From NORP240 sp965222175 (GTDB lineage Bacteria > Pseudomonadota > Gammaproteobacteria > Pseudomonadales > Pseudohongiellaceae), in contig OZ244938.1 of the NCBI GenBank assembly GCA_965222175.1, positions 496,001 through 560,000 of the forward strand: a stretch of DNA of 64,000 nucleotides, read 5' to 3'. Shown one piece after another: positions 7,917-16,609 of the stretch. The translations under genes were made by a program, and so were the position numbers. Below the pieces are notes generated by a model. The model was not told the origin of the DNA. It saw nothing but the letters and a program-made list of their open reading frames with translations, and ran no database searches. Numbering within the stretch: the first letter of the stretch is position 1; each line of letters begins with the position of its first letter.

Positions 7917-9827
7917 TCAAAGTTTCCAGAACAGAATATTCCAATAGTGCAGTATTGCGAAAAATAAGAGGGTTATAGCCAAATAGACTAACGTTGAGGC
8001 TTTTACTTTTGTTGTTAGATATCCTGAATGCCAGTCCCTGACGAAAATTCCAGCTGAAACGAAAATTAGGCCAAATACGATCATGGGGAGAATAAGCGCG
8101 AAATAAAGTGAACTAGGATATCCATAAATTATCTCTCTACCTTCCACACCCCAAAAAGCTAGAACAATCCAAATCACGAATATTACTATTGTCAGTTTCA
8201 ACAGAAACATACTCAATACTAGCGGGCTATCGAGTATGAGATTCCGTGGGTTTCTAATTTGAGAATATAGTAATTTTGCAACTCCAAATACTGACAAAGA
8301 AATCGTAACTAGTATTATGAGCAAATGAGCCGAAATGTTGGCGTAGAATGGCTGTTTGTCCATTGCTCCATTAGAAAAAAGTAGATGAGAAACTTCACCC
8401 TCAGAATCGATTTCAAATGCCAACCTGTCTGCTCTTCCATCCCTTTTAAATACAAATGGTTCTATTTCAGAATATAGGTTGTTGCCAATCTTGATCTTGC
8501 CGGGTTGCGCTCGAGTAACTTCCAATGTGTCAAAGCTTATGAATTTCTCAGCTTTGGTAAAAGAACGTCGCAGGTCTTTGTAGGAACCTTCGATCCTACC
8601 TACCCTGTCTTCAAATCCCTTCAAGATATTGTTTTCGAAGGAGGAATGGATATTGTCGGATCGATAAAGACTATCCATTAAAGTGGCAATCAAAGTATCT
8701 CTAGTTGAAGCGGCCTCTGGAGAGTTAAATACAACAAAAAAGCCAAACCTTTCTTCTGGGACTAAGAATATATAAGCATAGTAGGAGATACTCCCCCCGC
8801 TATGCCAGAGCACTCGAGTCTGACCGACTTGCCTTTCCCAGAATCCGTGTGCATTTCCAATTAAACTATCGTGTTGTGTATAAAGCTGAGAAAACAGCTG
8901 TTCAATTGACGAGCGAGATAAAACTTGATTCGAATCAAGTGATTCGGTTTGCCTTGTACTCAATAGCGAAATCATGAATCGCGCCATATCGCTTGCTGAC
9001 GTGGCTAATCCACCAGAAGCGGCATTGTCATGTAACCACTCAAAACCAGCCTCTACAAGCCTCCCGTTTTCTACTCGGTAGGGGATTGCAAAATTTTCTG
9101 ACAGATTTTGAGGCAAAGGTTCGCGGTAAGTTGAGTTTCTCATCCCCAACGGAAATAGAATTTCCGTTTCCATGTATTCGTCAAATGAACGGTTTGATAC
9201 ATCGGAAACTATTTGTCCTGCTAAGTTTGTTCCGTAATTTGAGTAAGCGATATATTTGCCGGGCGGGAATATCCGATTGGGCATATTTATTCGCAAGAAC
9301 TCTTCAAGTGAAGTCAGCTCATCAAATGATCTTTTAGCGATGCCTATTACTTGATCTTCAAATCCTGCAGTGTGTGCTAATAAATGGGATACCAAGACGT
9401 TTTCATCGAAGGTTTTGGGTATTTCAATTTCCTTCAAGTAGGTATTTACATTCTCATCTAGGGAAATTTCTCCAGCTTCGACAAGTTGCATAATGGCAAC
9501 CCAAGTAAATATTTTTGATACGGATGCAATCTTGAAGATTGTATTGGTTGGATCTACAGATATATTTTCCTCAAGATTTGAATAACCGTATCCCTTGAGA
9601 AATAAAATTTCATCGTCAAGGACGGCAGAAACGGCGGCTCCCGATAACAACTCATTTTCGAATTCTTCCTCCAGCACTTCGTCAACTAATGAACGAAGAT
9701 TGAAATATCTATTGGAAGAGCCTAGTTGTTGGGTCCTATCAATTTCGTCTTGCGGCGCAGCGAATACGAAGTTGGTAAAAAAAATAAAAACCAGAAATTG
9801 ATACAGATAATTTCGAACACTCTGCAT
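7917..9827 (-). CDS. Membrane-anchored serine hydrolase of the beta-lactamase family
   Basis: A 636-residue protein, the only non-IS gene on the minus strand in the array. It has a signal peptide (residues 1-23), a class C beta-lactamase-like domain with SxxK as SVSK (about 102-105), YxN as YSN (195-197) and a later WHSGG standing for HxG. A beta-rich linker is followed by four C-terminal transmembrane helices (about residues 495-630). This periplasmic hydrolase plus membrane tail is known among esterase and peptidase homologues whose substrates are mostly unknown. The start is the ATG at 9827. Its 3' end lies about 85 bases from the IS1182 element and the D1 repeat lies upstream. Confidence 0.82.
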   Translation of the reverse strand: MQSVRNYLYQFLVFIFFTNFVFAAPQDEIDRTQQLGSSNRYFNLRSLVDEVLEEEFENELLSGAAVSAVLDDEILFLKGYGYSNLEENISVDPTNTIFKIASVSKIFTWVAIMQLVEAGEISLDENVNTYLKEIEIPKTFDENVLVSHLLAHTAGFEDQVIGIAKRSFDELTSLEEFLRINMPNRIFPPGKYIAYSNYGTNLAGQIVSDVSNRSFDEYMETEILFPLGMRNSTYREPLPQNLSENFAIPYRVENGRLVEAGFEWLHDNAASGGLATSASDMARFMISLLSTRQTESLDSNQVLSRSSIEQLFSQLYTQHDSLIGNAHGFWERQVGQTRVLWHSGGSISYYAYIFLVPEERFGFFVVFNSPEAASTRDTLIATLMDSLYRSDNIHSSFENNILKGFEDRVGRIEGSYKDLRRSFTKAEKFISFDTLEVTRAQPGKIKIGNNLYSEIEPFVFKRDGRADRLAFEIDSEGEVSHLLFSNGAMDKQPFYANISAHLLIILVTISLSVFGVAKLLYSQIRNPRNLILDSPLVLSMFLLKLTIVIFVIWIVLAFWGVEGREIIYGYPSSLYFALILPMIVFGLIFVSAGIFVRDWHSGYLTTKVKASTLVYLAITLLFFAILHYWNILFWKL

Positions 9828-9987
9828 ATACAGCGCCTATTTTGATTCCTGTTCTTTTTCAACGCCTATCTAGAAGAACCTTAAATTAAAACTACTGGAT
9901 TGCAAAATCGTACTATCGTCACGCCAAGTTATCAGTAAACGACCGCATTATCGAGACTCTTTCCTACCCCGCCCCATAAGAAGTAGC

Positions 9988-10090
9988 TTGATCCTTGATA
10001 AAACCGGAAAAATAGGGTGGTTGGCAGTAATCAGTTCCGTCAAGCCCTGGTTTTTTGCTACATTTGGTTCTTGTGAGCACGCAAATCAGG
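9988..10090 (+). repeat. Array repeat D1
   Basis: CTTGATAAAACCGG, AATAGGGTGGTTGGCAG and, about 60 bases on, CTTGTGAGCACGCAA. The same blocks recur in the same order at about 29980-30080 (D2), at the right edge of the array. Confidence 0.65.
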
Positions 10091-10131
10091 CTCAATTTTC
10101 GTAAGTTTAGGGCGTTGGTGACTAAAATGAA

Positions 10132-10199
10132 GGTCCGGTATGAGGCCGGCAGTAGCCGTTCCGGGAGCCTGGAGCTAGGTCGCCTAATAAACCCAAAGC
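10132..10199 (+). repeat. Array repeat, family A (A2)
   Basis: GGTCCGGTATGAGGCCGGC, AGTAGCCGTTCCGGGAGCC, GGAGCTAGGTCGCC and TAATAAACCCAAAGC. This is a full-length family A copy and serves as reference for A1, A3, A4 and A5. Confidence 0.75.
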
Positions 10200-10253
10200 A
10201 GCCTCTTTACAGTATTCATTGCAACGTAATGCCTTGACGACGACGCATTGGTT

Positions 10254-10742
10254 ATGAAGAAGATTCTCGTAATGTATTTACTTGTCATTTTCGGTTTGAC
10301 AGCCTGTAATAATGGCTTTCTTGGTGAGCCCACAGCAGAACCAGCGAGTTGGGAATTCATTCAGTCCGTTGGTGGTATAGAACTTGGTGATCTTTATACG
10401 AGAGATGGTAGGACTTTTATTTCATTACTTGTGGATGTATCTGGGAATCAGACGATTACCGTAGCACCTACATTGAGCAATACCGGGCTGATCTGTTCTT
10501 CCGGAAGGATAGTGGGTAGCGGTAATTTTGTGCTTGGTATGGACATGTGGCTGACAATTTATATTGAGCCAGAACAAGGCGTTTTTTCAAGTCGTAGGGG
10601 GGGTAAATGCAGCGATATAGTGCTCCCGGCGGTTCCAATGAATGGTTATACTAAGTACAGAATTTTTTATATTGAAAAGCCTGCACCAATAAGTACGATC
10701 TTTAATAGTCGTGCAAATTTAATCGGAGTAGTAGACCTGTGA
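10254..10742 (+). CDS. Hypothetical lipoprotein
   Basis: About 162 residues from the ATG at 10254. A lysine-bearing N-terminus and hydrophobic stretch end in the lipobox LTAC, so it is predicted to be lipid-anchored. Four further cysteines may form disulfides. The rest is beta-rich with no domain I recognise. It is alone between repeats A2 and A3. Confidence 0.7.
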   Translation: MKKILVMYLLVIFGLTACNNGFLGEPTAEPASWEFIQSVGGIELGDLYTRDGRTFISLLVDVSGNQTITVAPTLSNTGLICSSGRIVGSGNFVLGMDMWLTIYIEPEQGVFSSRRGGKCSDIVLPAVPMNGYTKYRIFYIEKPAPISTIFNSRANLIGVVDL

Positions 10743-10770
10743 GTAGGTGCAATGCTGTGTGGCTGGTTGA

Positions 10771-10823
10771 GGGGCCGAACGCGGCCGTTCTAGGAGACTG
10801 GATCTAGGACGGCAAATAAGCCC
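10771..10823 (+). repeat. Array repeat, family A variant (A3)
   Basis: GGGGCCGAACGCGGCCGTTC, GAGACTGGATCTAGGACGGC and AAATAAGCCC. It aligns with A2 and A4 but its 3' part is closer to family B (GGCAAATAA), so it looks like an intermediate between the families. Confidence 0.6.
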
Positions 10824-10909
10824 AGATCTGACATACGAAAGATTTCAATGATCAGCCAATTTTCAGTTTGTACATTTCTGACCCACACAGTGAAAGGAGA
10901 AGTATTCAA

Positions 10910-12049
10910 TTGCCACTGAGACCATATATCCTTGCACTAGTGCTGATTAGCGCCACAATCCTTACGAGCGGAGCCAATGCTCAATTGTCTCCGTATTTTG
11001 AACCCTGGAAGCCTGTTTATACTAACCCTTCGACTCCTCTCTTCTTCGATTTCAGGGAAAGCACGATACGATTGCCCGTCGTCGAGACTTATTCGCAAGC
11101 AGATCTCAAAAAACTAGTCTTTTATAATGTCATACTCAGAGAAATTACGGACGGGCAGTTTGATGTCGAAAGTTTTGCTGACACCGCACCAGACTTTACC
11201 TGCAGCGAAGAAAAGATACTGGCTGCCATTCCAAATCTTAGTTTAGATATGAGCTTTAGAGAATCGAATGCTCTGATTGGCTGTTATGGCCAAATTGAAG
11301 AAATTGAAGTAGATGACGAGTTAGGCAAATTGATCACAGCGACCTGGCCCAACGGATCAGGTATGGAATATCAATTTCCTGTTTACGGACCTGGTGCCTA
11401 CTCAGGCACCAGACCAGCGCGCATTAGCAATTCCTCAATCACCATATCATTCCGAGAAGGTGAGATGGAAAGCTACATGGTAGCCTGGACAAGTCCTTCA
11501 GGAGAATGTGATGAGCAAATTTTGGGTACTGCGTTTGAGTTACTAACTTTAGGAATGAAATACGAAGATGTGGTAGCTGTGACCGGATGCGATGGTAGTA
11601 TCACGTCATTACTAGTGGATTCACGAGGAGAAAGGCAACGTGTAGTCTGGTACGAGCGGATACAGCCATTCGTACCTGTAACTGACACAGTAAGCCGGGA
11701 AGAAGGTGAAAACTACATAGTTACCGCAGACTTTTTCGGCGACGCGGCGGAGCAGTTAAATTTGTTTTCCACGCCATTTCCAGACAGCCTTGATAGTTAC
11801 TGCACACTGGAGACTTTGACAGGTGCTTATGAGTCTTTGGAAATAGGAGGTTTCGAAAGTGACTTTGGTATACTGAACTCCTGTCCTGTCTACACCAAAG
11901 AAATAAATATTAAGGATAGCGTTATCAAAAAAAGCTTCCGTTGGTTATATGTCGACGAAATCCGGGAAGTATTCTATGCAAAAGGACACGAACTAACTAT
12001 TTCTACAGTAGACCAGCAAATAGTTGAGATTGAGTTTTCTCGTATATAG
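10910..12049 (+). CDS. Hypothetical exported protein
   Basis: About 379 residues if translation starts at the TTG at 10910, which follows an AAAGGAG ribosome-binding site by ten bases. The signal peptide is clear (hydrophobic PYILALVLISATIL, then SGANAQ cleavage), so it is periplasmic or secreted. The mature part has at least three similar units, each with a Cys near a FTCSEEKI / GECDEQIL / DSYCTLETL stretch, a second Cys about 40 residues later (IGCYGQ, TGCDGS, NSCPVY) and an I-E-I-like strand. This suggests an internal three-fold repeat with one disulfide per unit. No known family is recognised. Confidence 0.7.
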   Translation: MPLRPYILALVLISATILTSGANAQLSPYFEPWKPVYTNPSTPLFFDFRESTIRLPVVETYSQADLKKLVFYNVILREITDGQFDVESFADTAPDFTCSEEKILAAIPNLSLDMSFRESNALIGCYGQIEEIEVDDELGKLITATWPNGSGMEYQFPVYGPGAYSGTRPARISNSSITISFREGEMESYMVAWTSPSGECDEQILGTAFELLTLGMKYEDVVAVTGCDGSITSLLVDSRGERQRVVWYERIQPFVPVTDTVSREEGENYIVTADFFGDAAEQLNLFSTPFPDSLDSYCTLETLTGAYESLEIGGFESDFGILNSCPVYTKEINIKDSVIKKSFRWLYVDEIREVFYAKGHELTISTVDQQIVEIEFSRI

Positions 12050-12300
12050 TGATTGGGACAGTTGGGATAATATTCATCGACCTACGATCTGTTGTTGAGG
12101 AAAGAAAGATTGCGGGTATCCAGCAATGATTGTCTGAGTCATCGACTGTTTGTAAGCTGAAACGGAAGTAGATTCTGAAAAATTGTGGTTCCGTTTAAAA
12201 CTGCGGACCTTCGGTTTACAATCTCGGCACGACTGCTTGGAAGCCGGAAGCTGCCGCCTGTGGAGAAGTAACTCAAAAACGATTGGTAACAGTTAGCGAA
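12050..12300. other. Spacer with degenerate array repeat
   Basis: Contains GCTGAAACGGAAGTAG at about 12158, GTTCCGTTTAAAACTGCGG at about 12187 and TGGAAGCCGGAAGCTGCCGCC at about 12237. These are pieces resembling the ends of families A to C. No gene is supported. Confidence 0.45.
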
Positions 12301-12813
12301 ATGAGAATTATCGAGAATAAGAATTCATATTTACGCCCAAAGGGACTAGCTTGTTGTTTGTCTATTGCTGTTGTTTTTTCAACATACGCACAACAACAAA
12401 CCGCAACTGATGCTATCTATGTTTTTAGCGATTCAAACAGAATATCTGGCCTGTCTAGTGAGGGTGAGAGAGTGATTACCTACAATGGTAATGTTCGACT
12501 TACTCAAGGACTAGTAAAAATAACAGGCGATGAAGCTGTCGTAACTTTGAATTCAAGCTCTAACGAAATAGTCAACGCACTAGTAACTGGTAACCCTGTC
12601 TATTTTCAAAGATCCTCTGAATCCGACGAACCGGAATCAACCGGTAATAGTGAAATTATTGAATTCAGAGTGAGAGAGTCGCAAGTGGTTTTTGAAGGCG
12701 ATGTTACGTTTAACCAACCTGGTATATCTTACGAATGCGAAAGATTGCTATACAGTGTAGAAAGCGACCTTGCTCAGGGCACAGGTGGTTGCCAAGTCAC
12801 AATAGCAAATTAG
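12301..12813 (+). CDS. LptA/OstA-like periplasmic protein
   Basis: About 170 residues from the ATG at 12301. A signal peptide ends near VFSTYAQQ. The mature protein has the repeated short strands of the OstA jelly-roll fold: VITYNGNVRLTQG, VKITGDEAVVTL, IVNALVTGNPVYF, VVFEGDVTFNQPG. LptA-family proteins form the periplasmic bridge for lipopolysaccharide, but the chromosomal gene normally sits with lptB and lptC. This one is alone in the array, so it is a paralogue of unknown partner, possibly altering envelope transport. The C-terminal CERLLY...CQV pair could form a disulfide. Confidence 0.7.
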   Translation: MRIIENKNSYLRPKGLACCLSIAVVFSTYAQQQTATDAIYVFSDSNRISGLSSEGERVITYNGNVRLTQGLVKITGDEAVVTLNSSSNEIVNALVTGNPVYFQRSSESDEPESTGNSEIIEFRVRESQVVFEGDVTFNQPGISYECERLLYSVESDLAQGTGGCQVTIAN

Positions 12814-12890
12814 CCGAGGATTGAATTCTGAATACGAATATTGACGCTCTAGGCATATAGCAAGTAACTATGTTGCAATCAAAACGTTAA

Positions 12891-13010
12891 AGTCCGCTAT
12901 GAGGCCGATTTCAGCACTAGGGACAGCCTTAGGCTAGTTCCGCTATAATGTAAGCAGAAGTTCAAGGGTGGTTCAGAGACCGGCAGCAAATAAACCCAAA
13001 GCTGAAATTG
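12891..13010 (+). repeat. Array repeat, family B (B3)
   Basis: AGTCCGCTATGAGGCCGATT, CAGCACTAGGGACAGCC, GTTCCGCTATAATGTAAG, GGTGGTTCAGAGACCGGC and AGCAAATAAACCCAAAGC. The preceding bases AACGTTAA resemble an attC right core placed directly before the repeat, as at attC-c. Confidence 0.75.
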
Positions 13011-13129
13011 GAACCAGCGCCAAGTAGCGACATTACGTACGATCTCGCGGAGCGTGTAATCAAAAAGGTTGTCGACAAAGCTGCCGGTAAATTCGCAAAA
13101 TACAAAGAACAATCGAGTGAGGTAACCCA

Positions 13130-14131
13130 GTGTCACGACAAATATTTTCATGTGTCCTAGTCCTCTTACTAAGCTTGTTCAGCACTAATGGTTTTTCCGC
13201 TGAGCCATGCATTTCAGATGGCGAAGTTCAATTCATCTGCGGACCCAAGAATCCCGAAGATTTGTACCAAATACCCGATACTTCTTGGGTTATTGCTTCC
13301 GGTTCAATATCTAACGTCGACGGATCAATTTACGCAGTGAATATCCGCGATTACGGCTTCCAAGAAATATTTCCTGAACAGGCCTCCAAGCCTGAACAAG
13401 ACTTTACTACCTTTAGCGACTGCCCAGGTCCGAATACAAGCAGCTTCCAGCCTCACGGCATTGCACTTCGGGAAGGTATCGATGGCATACACACTTTATA
13501 TGTTGTAGGGCATGGTGACCGGGAAGCAATAGAAGTATTCAATCTGGACGTTCGTGGTAGCGTTCCATCTCTTCAATGGATTGGGTGTGTAGTAGCCCCA
13601 GCGGGCGTTACCCGGTTTAATGCAGTAACCTCTCTACCTAACGGAGCAATTGCAGCAACCGATTTCGATCCGCCTGGAGGCGAATCCTGGGAATGGCATC
13701 CCGCCTCTGGATGGACAGAGGTACCAGGAAGTCAGATGCGCGCGCCTAACGGCATCGTTTCCTCTGAAGACGGAAAATGGCTTTACATTGGCGGCTGGAT
13801 TGATCAGGTTTTAGTTCGCTTGTCACGAGGGCAAACGCCCCTGCAAATAGATTCGATTTCAGTTGGTTTCAGAGCCGACAATTTACGTTGGGCGCCTGAT
13901 GGTAGTCTACTGCTTGCCGGCCAGGTCATAGGCTGCGAGGAGCCAAGACAATGTAGAATGGTAGGTACTAGGGCGGTGAAAGTGGACCCAATAACCCTCA
14001 ATGTGCAACAGTTGGTGGACTATCCTGACAGCGACTTATTTAGAATGGGCACTGTTGCCATTCAAGTAAACGATGAAGTTTGGGTTGGCGGATTACTCGA
14101 TGGACAAGGAATCGCCAGATTTCCAAAATAG
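13130..14131 (+). CDS. Exported beta-propeller protein (SMP-30 / paraoxonase-like)
   Basis: A 333-residue protein starting at GTG 13130 behind a GAGG site, with a clean signal peptide ending in GFSAEP. Propeller blades are visible as repeated strands: FQPHGIALREG, FNAVTSLPNGAIAATDF, APNGIVSSEDGKWLYIGG, ADNLRWAPDGSLLLAG. The NG and DN pairs match the calcium-coordinating positions of six-bladed gluconolactonase/arylesterase relatives. It probably acts as a periplasmic lactonase or arylesterase, but the substrate is unknown. Cysteines in the first and last thirds suggest disulfides. Confidence 0.72.
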   Translation: MSRQIFSCVLVLLLSLFSTNGFSAEPCISDGEVQFICGPKNPEDLYQIPDTSWVIASGSISNVDGSIYAVNIRDYGFQEIFPEQASKPEQDFTTFSDCPGPNTSSFQPHGIALREGIDGIHTLYVVGHGDREAIEVFNLDVRGSVPSLQWIGCVVAPAGVTRFNAVTSLPNGAIAATDFDPPGGESWEWHPASGWTEVPGSQMRAPNGIVSSEDGKWLYIGGWIDQVLVRLSRGQTPLQIDSISVGFRADNLRWAPDGSLLLAGQVIGCEEPRQCRMVGTRAVKVDPITLNVQQLVDYPDSDLFRMGTVAIQVNDEVWVGGLLDGQGIARFPK

Positions 14132-14149
14132 GGGCATATGTTTAAAGTC

Positions 14150-14213
14150 TACTTTGAAGCCGGGAGCCGACGTAGAAACTAAGAAATTGAGGGGCGGCTC
14201 TTAAACCCGAAGT
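14150..14213 (+). repeat. Array repeat, family C (C1)
   Basis: TACTTTGAAGCCGGGAGCCG, ACGTAGAAACTAAGAAATTG and GGGGCGGCTCTTAAACCCG. It pairs with the copy at 20591 (C2) and shares its first block and its terminal AAACCCGAAG with families A and B. Confidence 0.65.
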
Positions 14214-14301
14214 TTCAATCAGCGCGAATCAGACAAAGTATAGTGATCAGACATTTCTATCCTATGATTTGCAGAACGTCATAGATCAAAAAGATAAACA
14301 C

Positions 14302-14724
14302 ATGAGATTAGAGCCGGCTAATGCTGCTGATTGCGAAGAGCTTTTATCCCTTTCCAAGCGTAGGATGAAAAAATATTTTGATCAGAGTTCAATAACTTGG
14401 AGTGACAAGAAAAGAAAACAGTATTTGATGGAATCTAAAGTATTTCGTATTTTCTCGCCTGATTTTTGTGGATATATCCAGATGTGTGAAAGAGAAACCT
14501 CTTTGTTCATTTACGATTTACAAGTCTTTGAAGGATTCCAGGGGAAAGGAATTGGAACAAGCGTAATTCGCTCTGTGTTCGAATTAGCAAAATCAAAGAG
14601 CCTTTCGTCGGTTCGGCTGGGTTCGTTTAAATCCAATCCTGCGACCAAACTGTATGAACGTCTTGGGTTTGAAATAGTAAAGCAAAATGACTACTTTTCT
14701 TGGTATGGCTATAGAATTAACTGA
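14302..14724 (+). CDS. GNAT-family N-acetyltransferase
   Basis: About 140 residues from the ATG at 14302; an in-frame TTG lies at 14269. The GNAT core is complete: the acetyl-CoA site is LQVFEGFQGKGIGTSVI (motif A, Q/RxxGxG/A), followed by the SVRLGSF strand and the LYERLGFEI motif B. No signal peptide is present. The substrate is unknown. It is a single gene between repeat C1 and IS1182 copy 2, one of three unrelated GNATs in the array. Confidence 0.88.
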   Translation: MRLEPANAADCEELLSLSKRRMKKYFDQSSITWSDKKRKQYLMESKVFRIFSPDFCGYIQMCERETSLFIYDLQVFEGFQGKGIGTSVIRSVFELAKSKSLSSVRLGSFKSNPATKLYERLGFEIVKQNDYFSWYGYRIN

Positions 14725-14802
14725 TATATCTGTAAACATGTCGGCATACTTGTGCGTCAGAACAGGTACTGTATTAGACATTGCAGGTTCTGCTTTGAAG
14801 CC

Positions 14803-16483
14803 GAGCTTGTGTGAAAACGTAGCCCAAAATATACTCAAAAATCGTCCGTTAGGAGCCAGTTCTAATGAAACGATACATCGAAGAAGACAACCGCAGTCAA
14901 CAAGCGATGTTCCCCGAGAGCTTGGATGATTATATCGCTCAAGACAACCAGGTTCGGGTGATTGATGCCTTCGTTGATGAACTACCGCTAGAGTCCTTAG
15001 GATTTGAACGAGCGGTGCCAAAAGCCACAGGCCGTCCTGGCTATCGACCCACTACGTTATTGAAGATCTACCTTTACGGTTACATCAACCGAATTCAATC
15101 CAGTCGGCGTCTTGAGCGAGAAGCCCAGCGGAACGTGGAACTGATGTGGCTGGTTGGCCGCCTGCAGCCAGACTTTAAAACTATCGCTGATTTTCGCAAA
15201 GATAATCGTCAAGCAATCCAGAATACCTGTAGTCATTTTGTGGAACTGTGTCGGCAACAAGACTTTTTCATGCAGGCAGTAGTCGCTATTGACGGCAGCA
15301 AGTTTAAAGCAGTCAACAACGTCTCCAAGAACCATACCCGGGGAATCCTCAAGCGACGAATAGCACGCACAGAAGAGCATATTGCCAACTATCTGTCCAA
15401 ACTTGATGAGGCAGATAGTGACGAGCCAACACCGTCAGAAACCGACATGCCAGACTTAAAGGAAAAGCTCAGCTCCTTGCGGGAATCGCTGAAAGCGCTA
15501 AAAGAAAAAGAACAACAGGTGTTAGCGCACCCGGACAAGCAGATATCAGAGACCGATAAAGACGCTCGGTTAATGAAGCAGGGAAGCAAAGGATCGCTGG
15601 TGGGTTATAACCTGCAAACAGCGGTCGATACTCACCACAAGCTAATCGTGGCGCATAAATTGACCAATTCACCGACAGACCGGGGGCAACTGCTACCTGT
15701 GGCCAAGAAGGTTAAGCGGGCGCTACGGTGTGACGAGATGACTGTACTGGCTGATCGGGGTTACTACAGTGGCCAGGACATGAAGTCATGCCACGATTTA
15801 GGCATTAAAACACTGGTTCCAAAGCCATCGACATCAGGCAACAAAGCGGCGGGGTTGTACGATCGAGCTGATTTTAAGTACGACGCTGAGCAGGATCAGT
15901 ATGTCTGTCCGGCAAACGAAATACTACCTCGGCGTGGTAGAAGTCTTGAAGACGGAAAAAACATTGATACTTACTACGCCTCTGTAACACTATGTAGAGA
16001 ATGCACACTCAAGTCAAAGTGCACACGTGGAAGGGAGCGGCGAGTCAGGCGATGGGAACATGAAGCGCTGCTGGAATCCTTGGCTGATGAGCTTCGCGAT
16101 CACCCGCGAGCTATGGCCGATCGGGCCTGTACAGTCGAACATCCGTTCGGCACACTAAAACTCAACATGGGGGCAACGCAGATTCTGATGAAGCGACTTG
16201 AGAACGTGCAGACTGAGATGAGTTTGCATGTGTTGGCTTACAATATGAAACGAACGATCAGTATCTTGGGGGTGCCCATGCTAATCAAAGCAATCAGGGA
16301 GCAGGCAAGGTCTGCCTGTTCAATTATTGGGCACCTGTCAGGGATTGTGTGCGAATTTATGACTGGCAAGGCAGCGTATGACAATCAGGTTTTACGTGCT
16401 TAGATGAGCTCACACGCGCAACCAAGCCCAATACAGAACTGGAACATGCAACATGAATTGCCTTTTTCTTTTCACACAACCTC
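14803..16483 (+). mobile_element. IS1182-family insertion sequence, copy 2
   Basis: About 1,681 bases with the same terminal repeats as copy 1 (GAGCTTGTGTGAAAA and TTTTCACACAACCTC) and a 5-base target duplication AAGCC (14798-14802 and 16484-16488). Removing the element and one AAGCC restores TGCTTTGAAGCCGAAATCGG, the opening of an array repeat. Confidence 0.9.
14865..16403 (+). CDS. IS1182-family DDE transposase
   Basis: A 512-residue transposase, nearly identical to that at 6192-7730. It differs at scattered positions, for example LESLGFERA in place of LDALCFKRA and KQGSKGSL in place of KHKGRVSL. The catalytic blocks VVAIDGSKF and VLADRGYYSG are unchanged. The number of differences suggests two separate insertions, or an old duplication rather than a very recent one. 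Confidence 0.92.
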   Translation: MKRYIEEDNRSQQAMFPESLDDYIAQDNQVRVIDAFVDELPLESLGFERAVPKATGRPGYRPTTLLKIYLYGYINRIQSSRRLEREAQRNVELMWLVGRLQPDFKTIADFRKDNRQAIQNTCSHFVELCRQQDFFMQAVVAIDGSKFKAVNNVSKNHTRGILKRRIARTEEHIANYLSKLDEADSDEPTPSETDMPDLKEKLSSLRESLKALKEKEQQVLAHPDKQISETDKDARLMKQGSKGSLVGYNLQTAVDTHHKLIVAHKLTNSPTDRGQLLPVAKKVKRALRCDEMTVLADRGYYSGQDMKSCHDLGIKTLVPKPSTSGNKAAGLYDRADFKYDAEQDQYVCPANEILPRRGRSLEDGKNIDTYYASVTLCRECTLKSKCTRGRERRVRRWEHEALLESLADELRDHPRAMADRACTVEHPFGTLKLNMGATQILMKRLENVQTEMSLHVLAYNMKRTISILGVPMLIKAIREQARSACSIIGHLSGIVCEFMTGKAAYDNQVLRA

Positions 16484-16502
16484 AAGCCGAAATCGGAAGT
16501 GG
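16484..16502 (+). repeat. Right half of array repeat interrupted by IS1182 copy 2
   Basis: AAGCCGAAATCGGAAGTGG follows the right end of the element. Its GGAAGT end matches the terminal block of family B, so the original repeat was a short form opening at about 14791 (TGCTTTGAAGCC). Confidence 0.55.
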
Positions 16503-16609
16503 AATCTTTAGAGTTGTAGTTCGGCTCAGGGCTCTCAGGAGATATCTTGCTTTATCGTGTTTTCTACCGCTCCAATTAGTGAATTCACGGTTAGTAATCG
16601 GTGAATGAA

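Larger units (their letters stand above)
9828..10253. other. Intergenic region with repeats D1 and A2
   Basis: No supported gene. From left to right it holds the promoter side of the minus-strand hydrolase, repeat D1 (about 9990-10090), a TTTAGGGCGTTGGTG segment resembling an attC right core, and repeat A2 (10132-10199). A 60-codon frame at 10055 is an accident of the repeat. Confidence 0.6.

Noticed and set aside
7779..7967. 62-codon frame spanning the right end of IS1182 copy 1
   Set aside because: It starts inside the IS terminus, crosses the interrupted repeat and runs antisense into the serine hydrolase gene.
6130..16483. Composite transposon formed by the two IS1182 copies
   Set aside because: Each copy has its own target duplication, so they inserted separately; no shared duplication flanks the pair.
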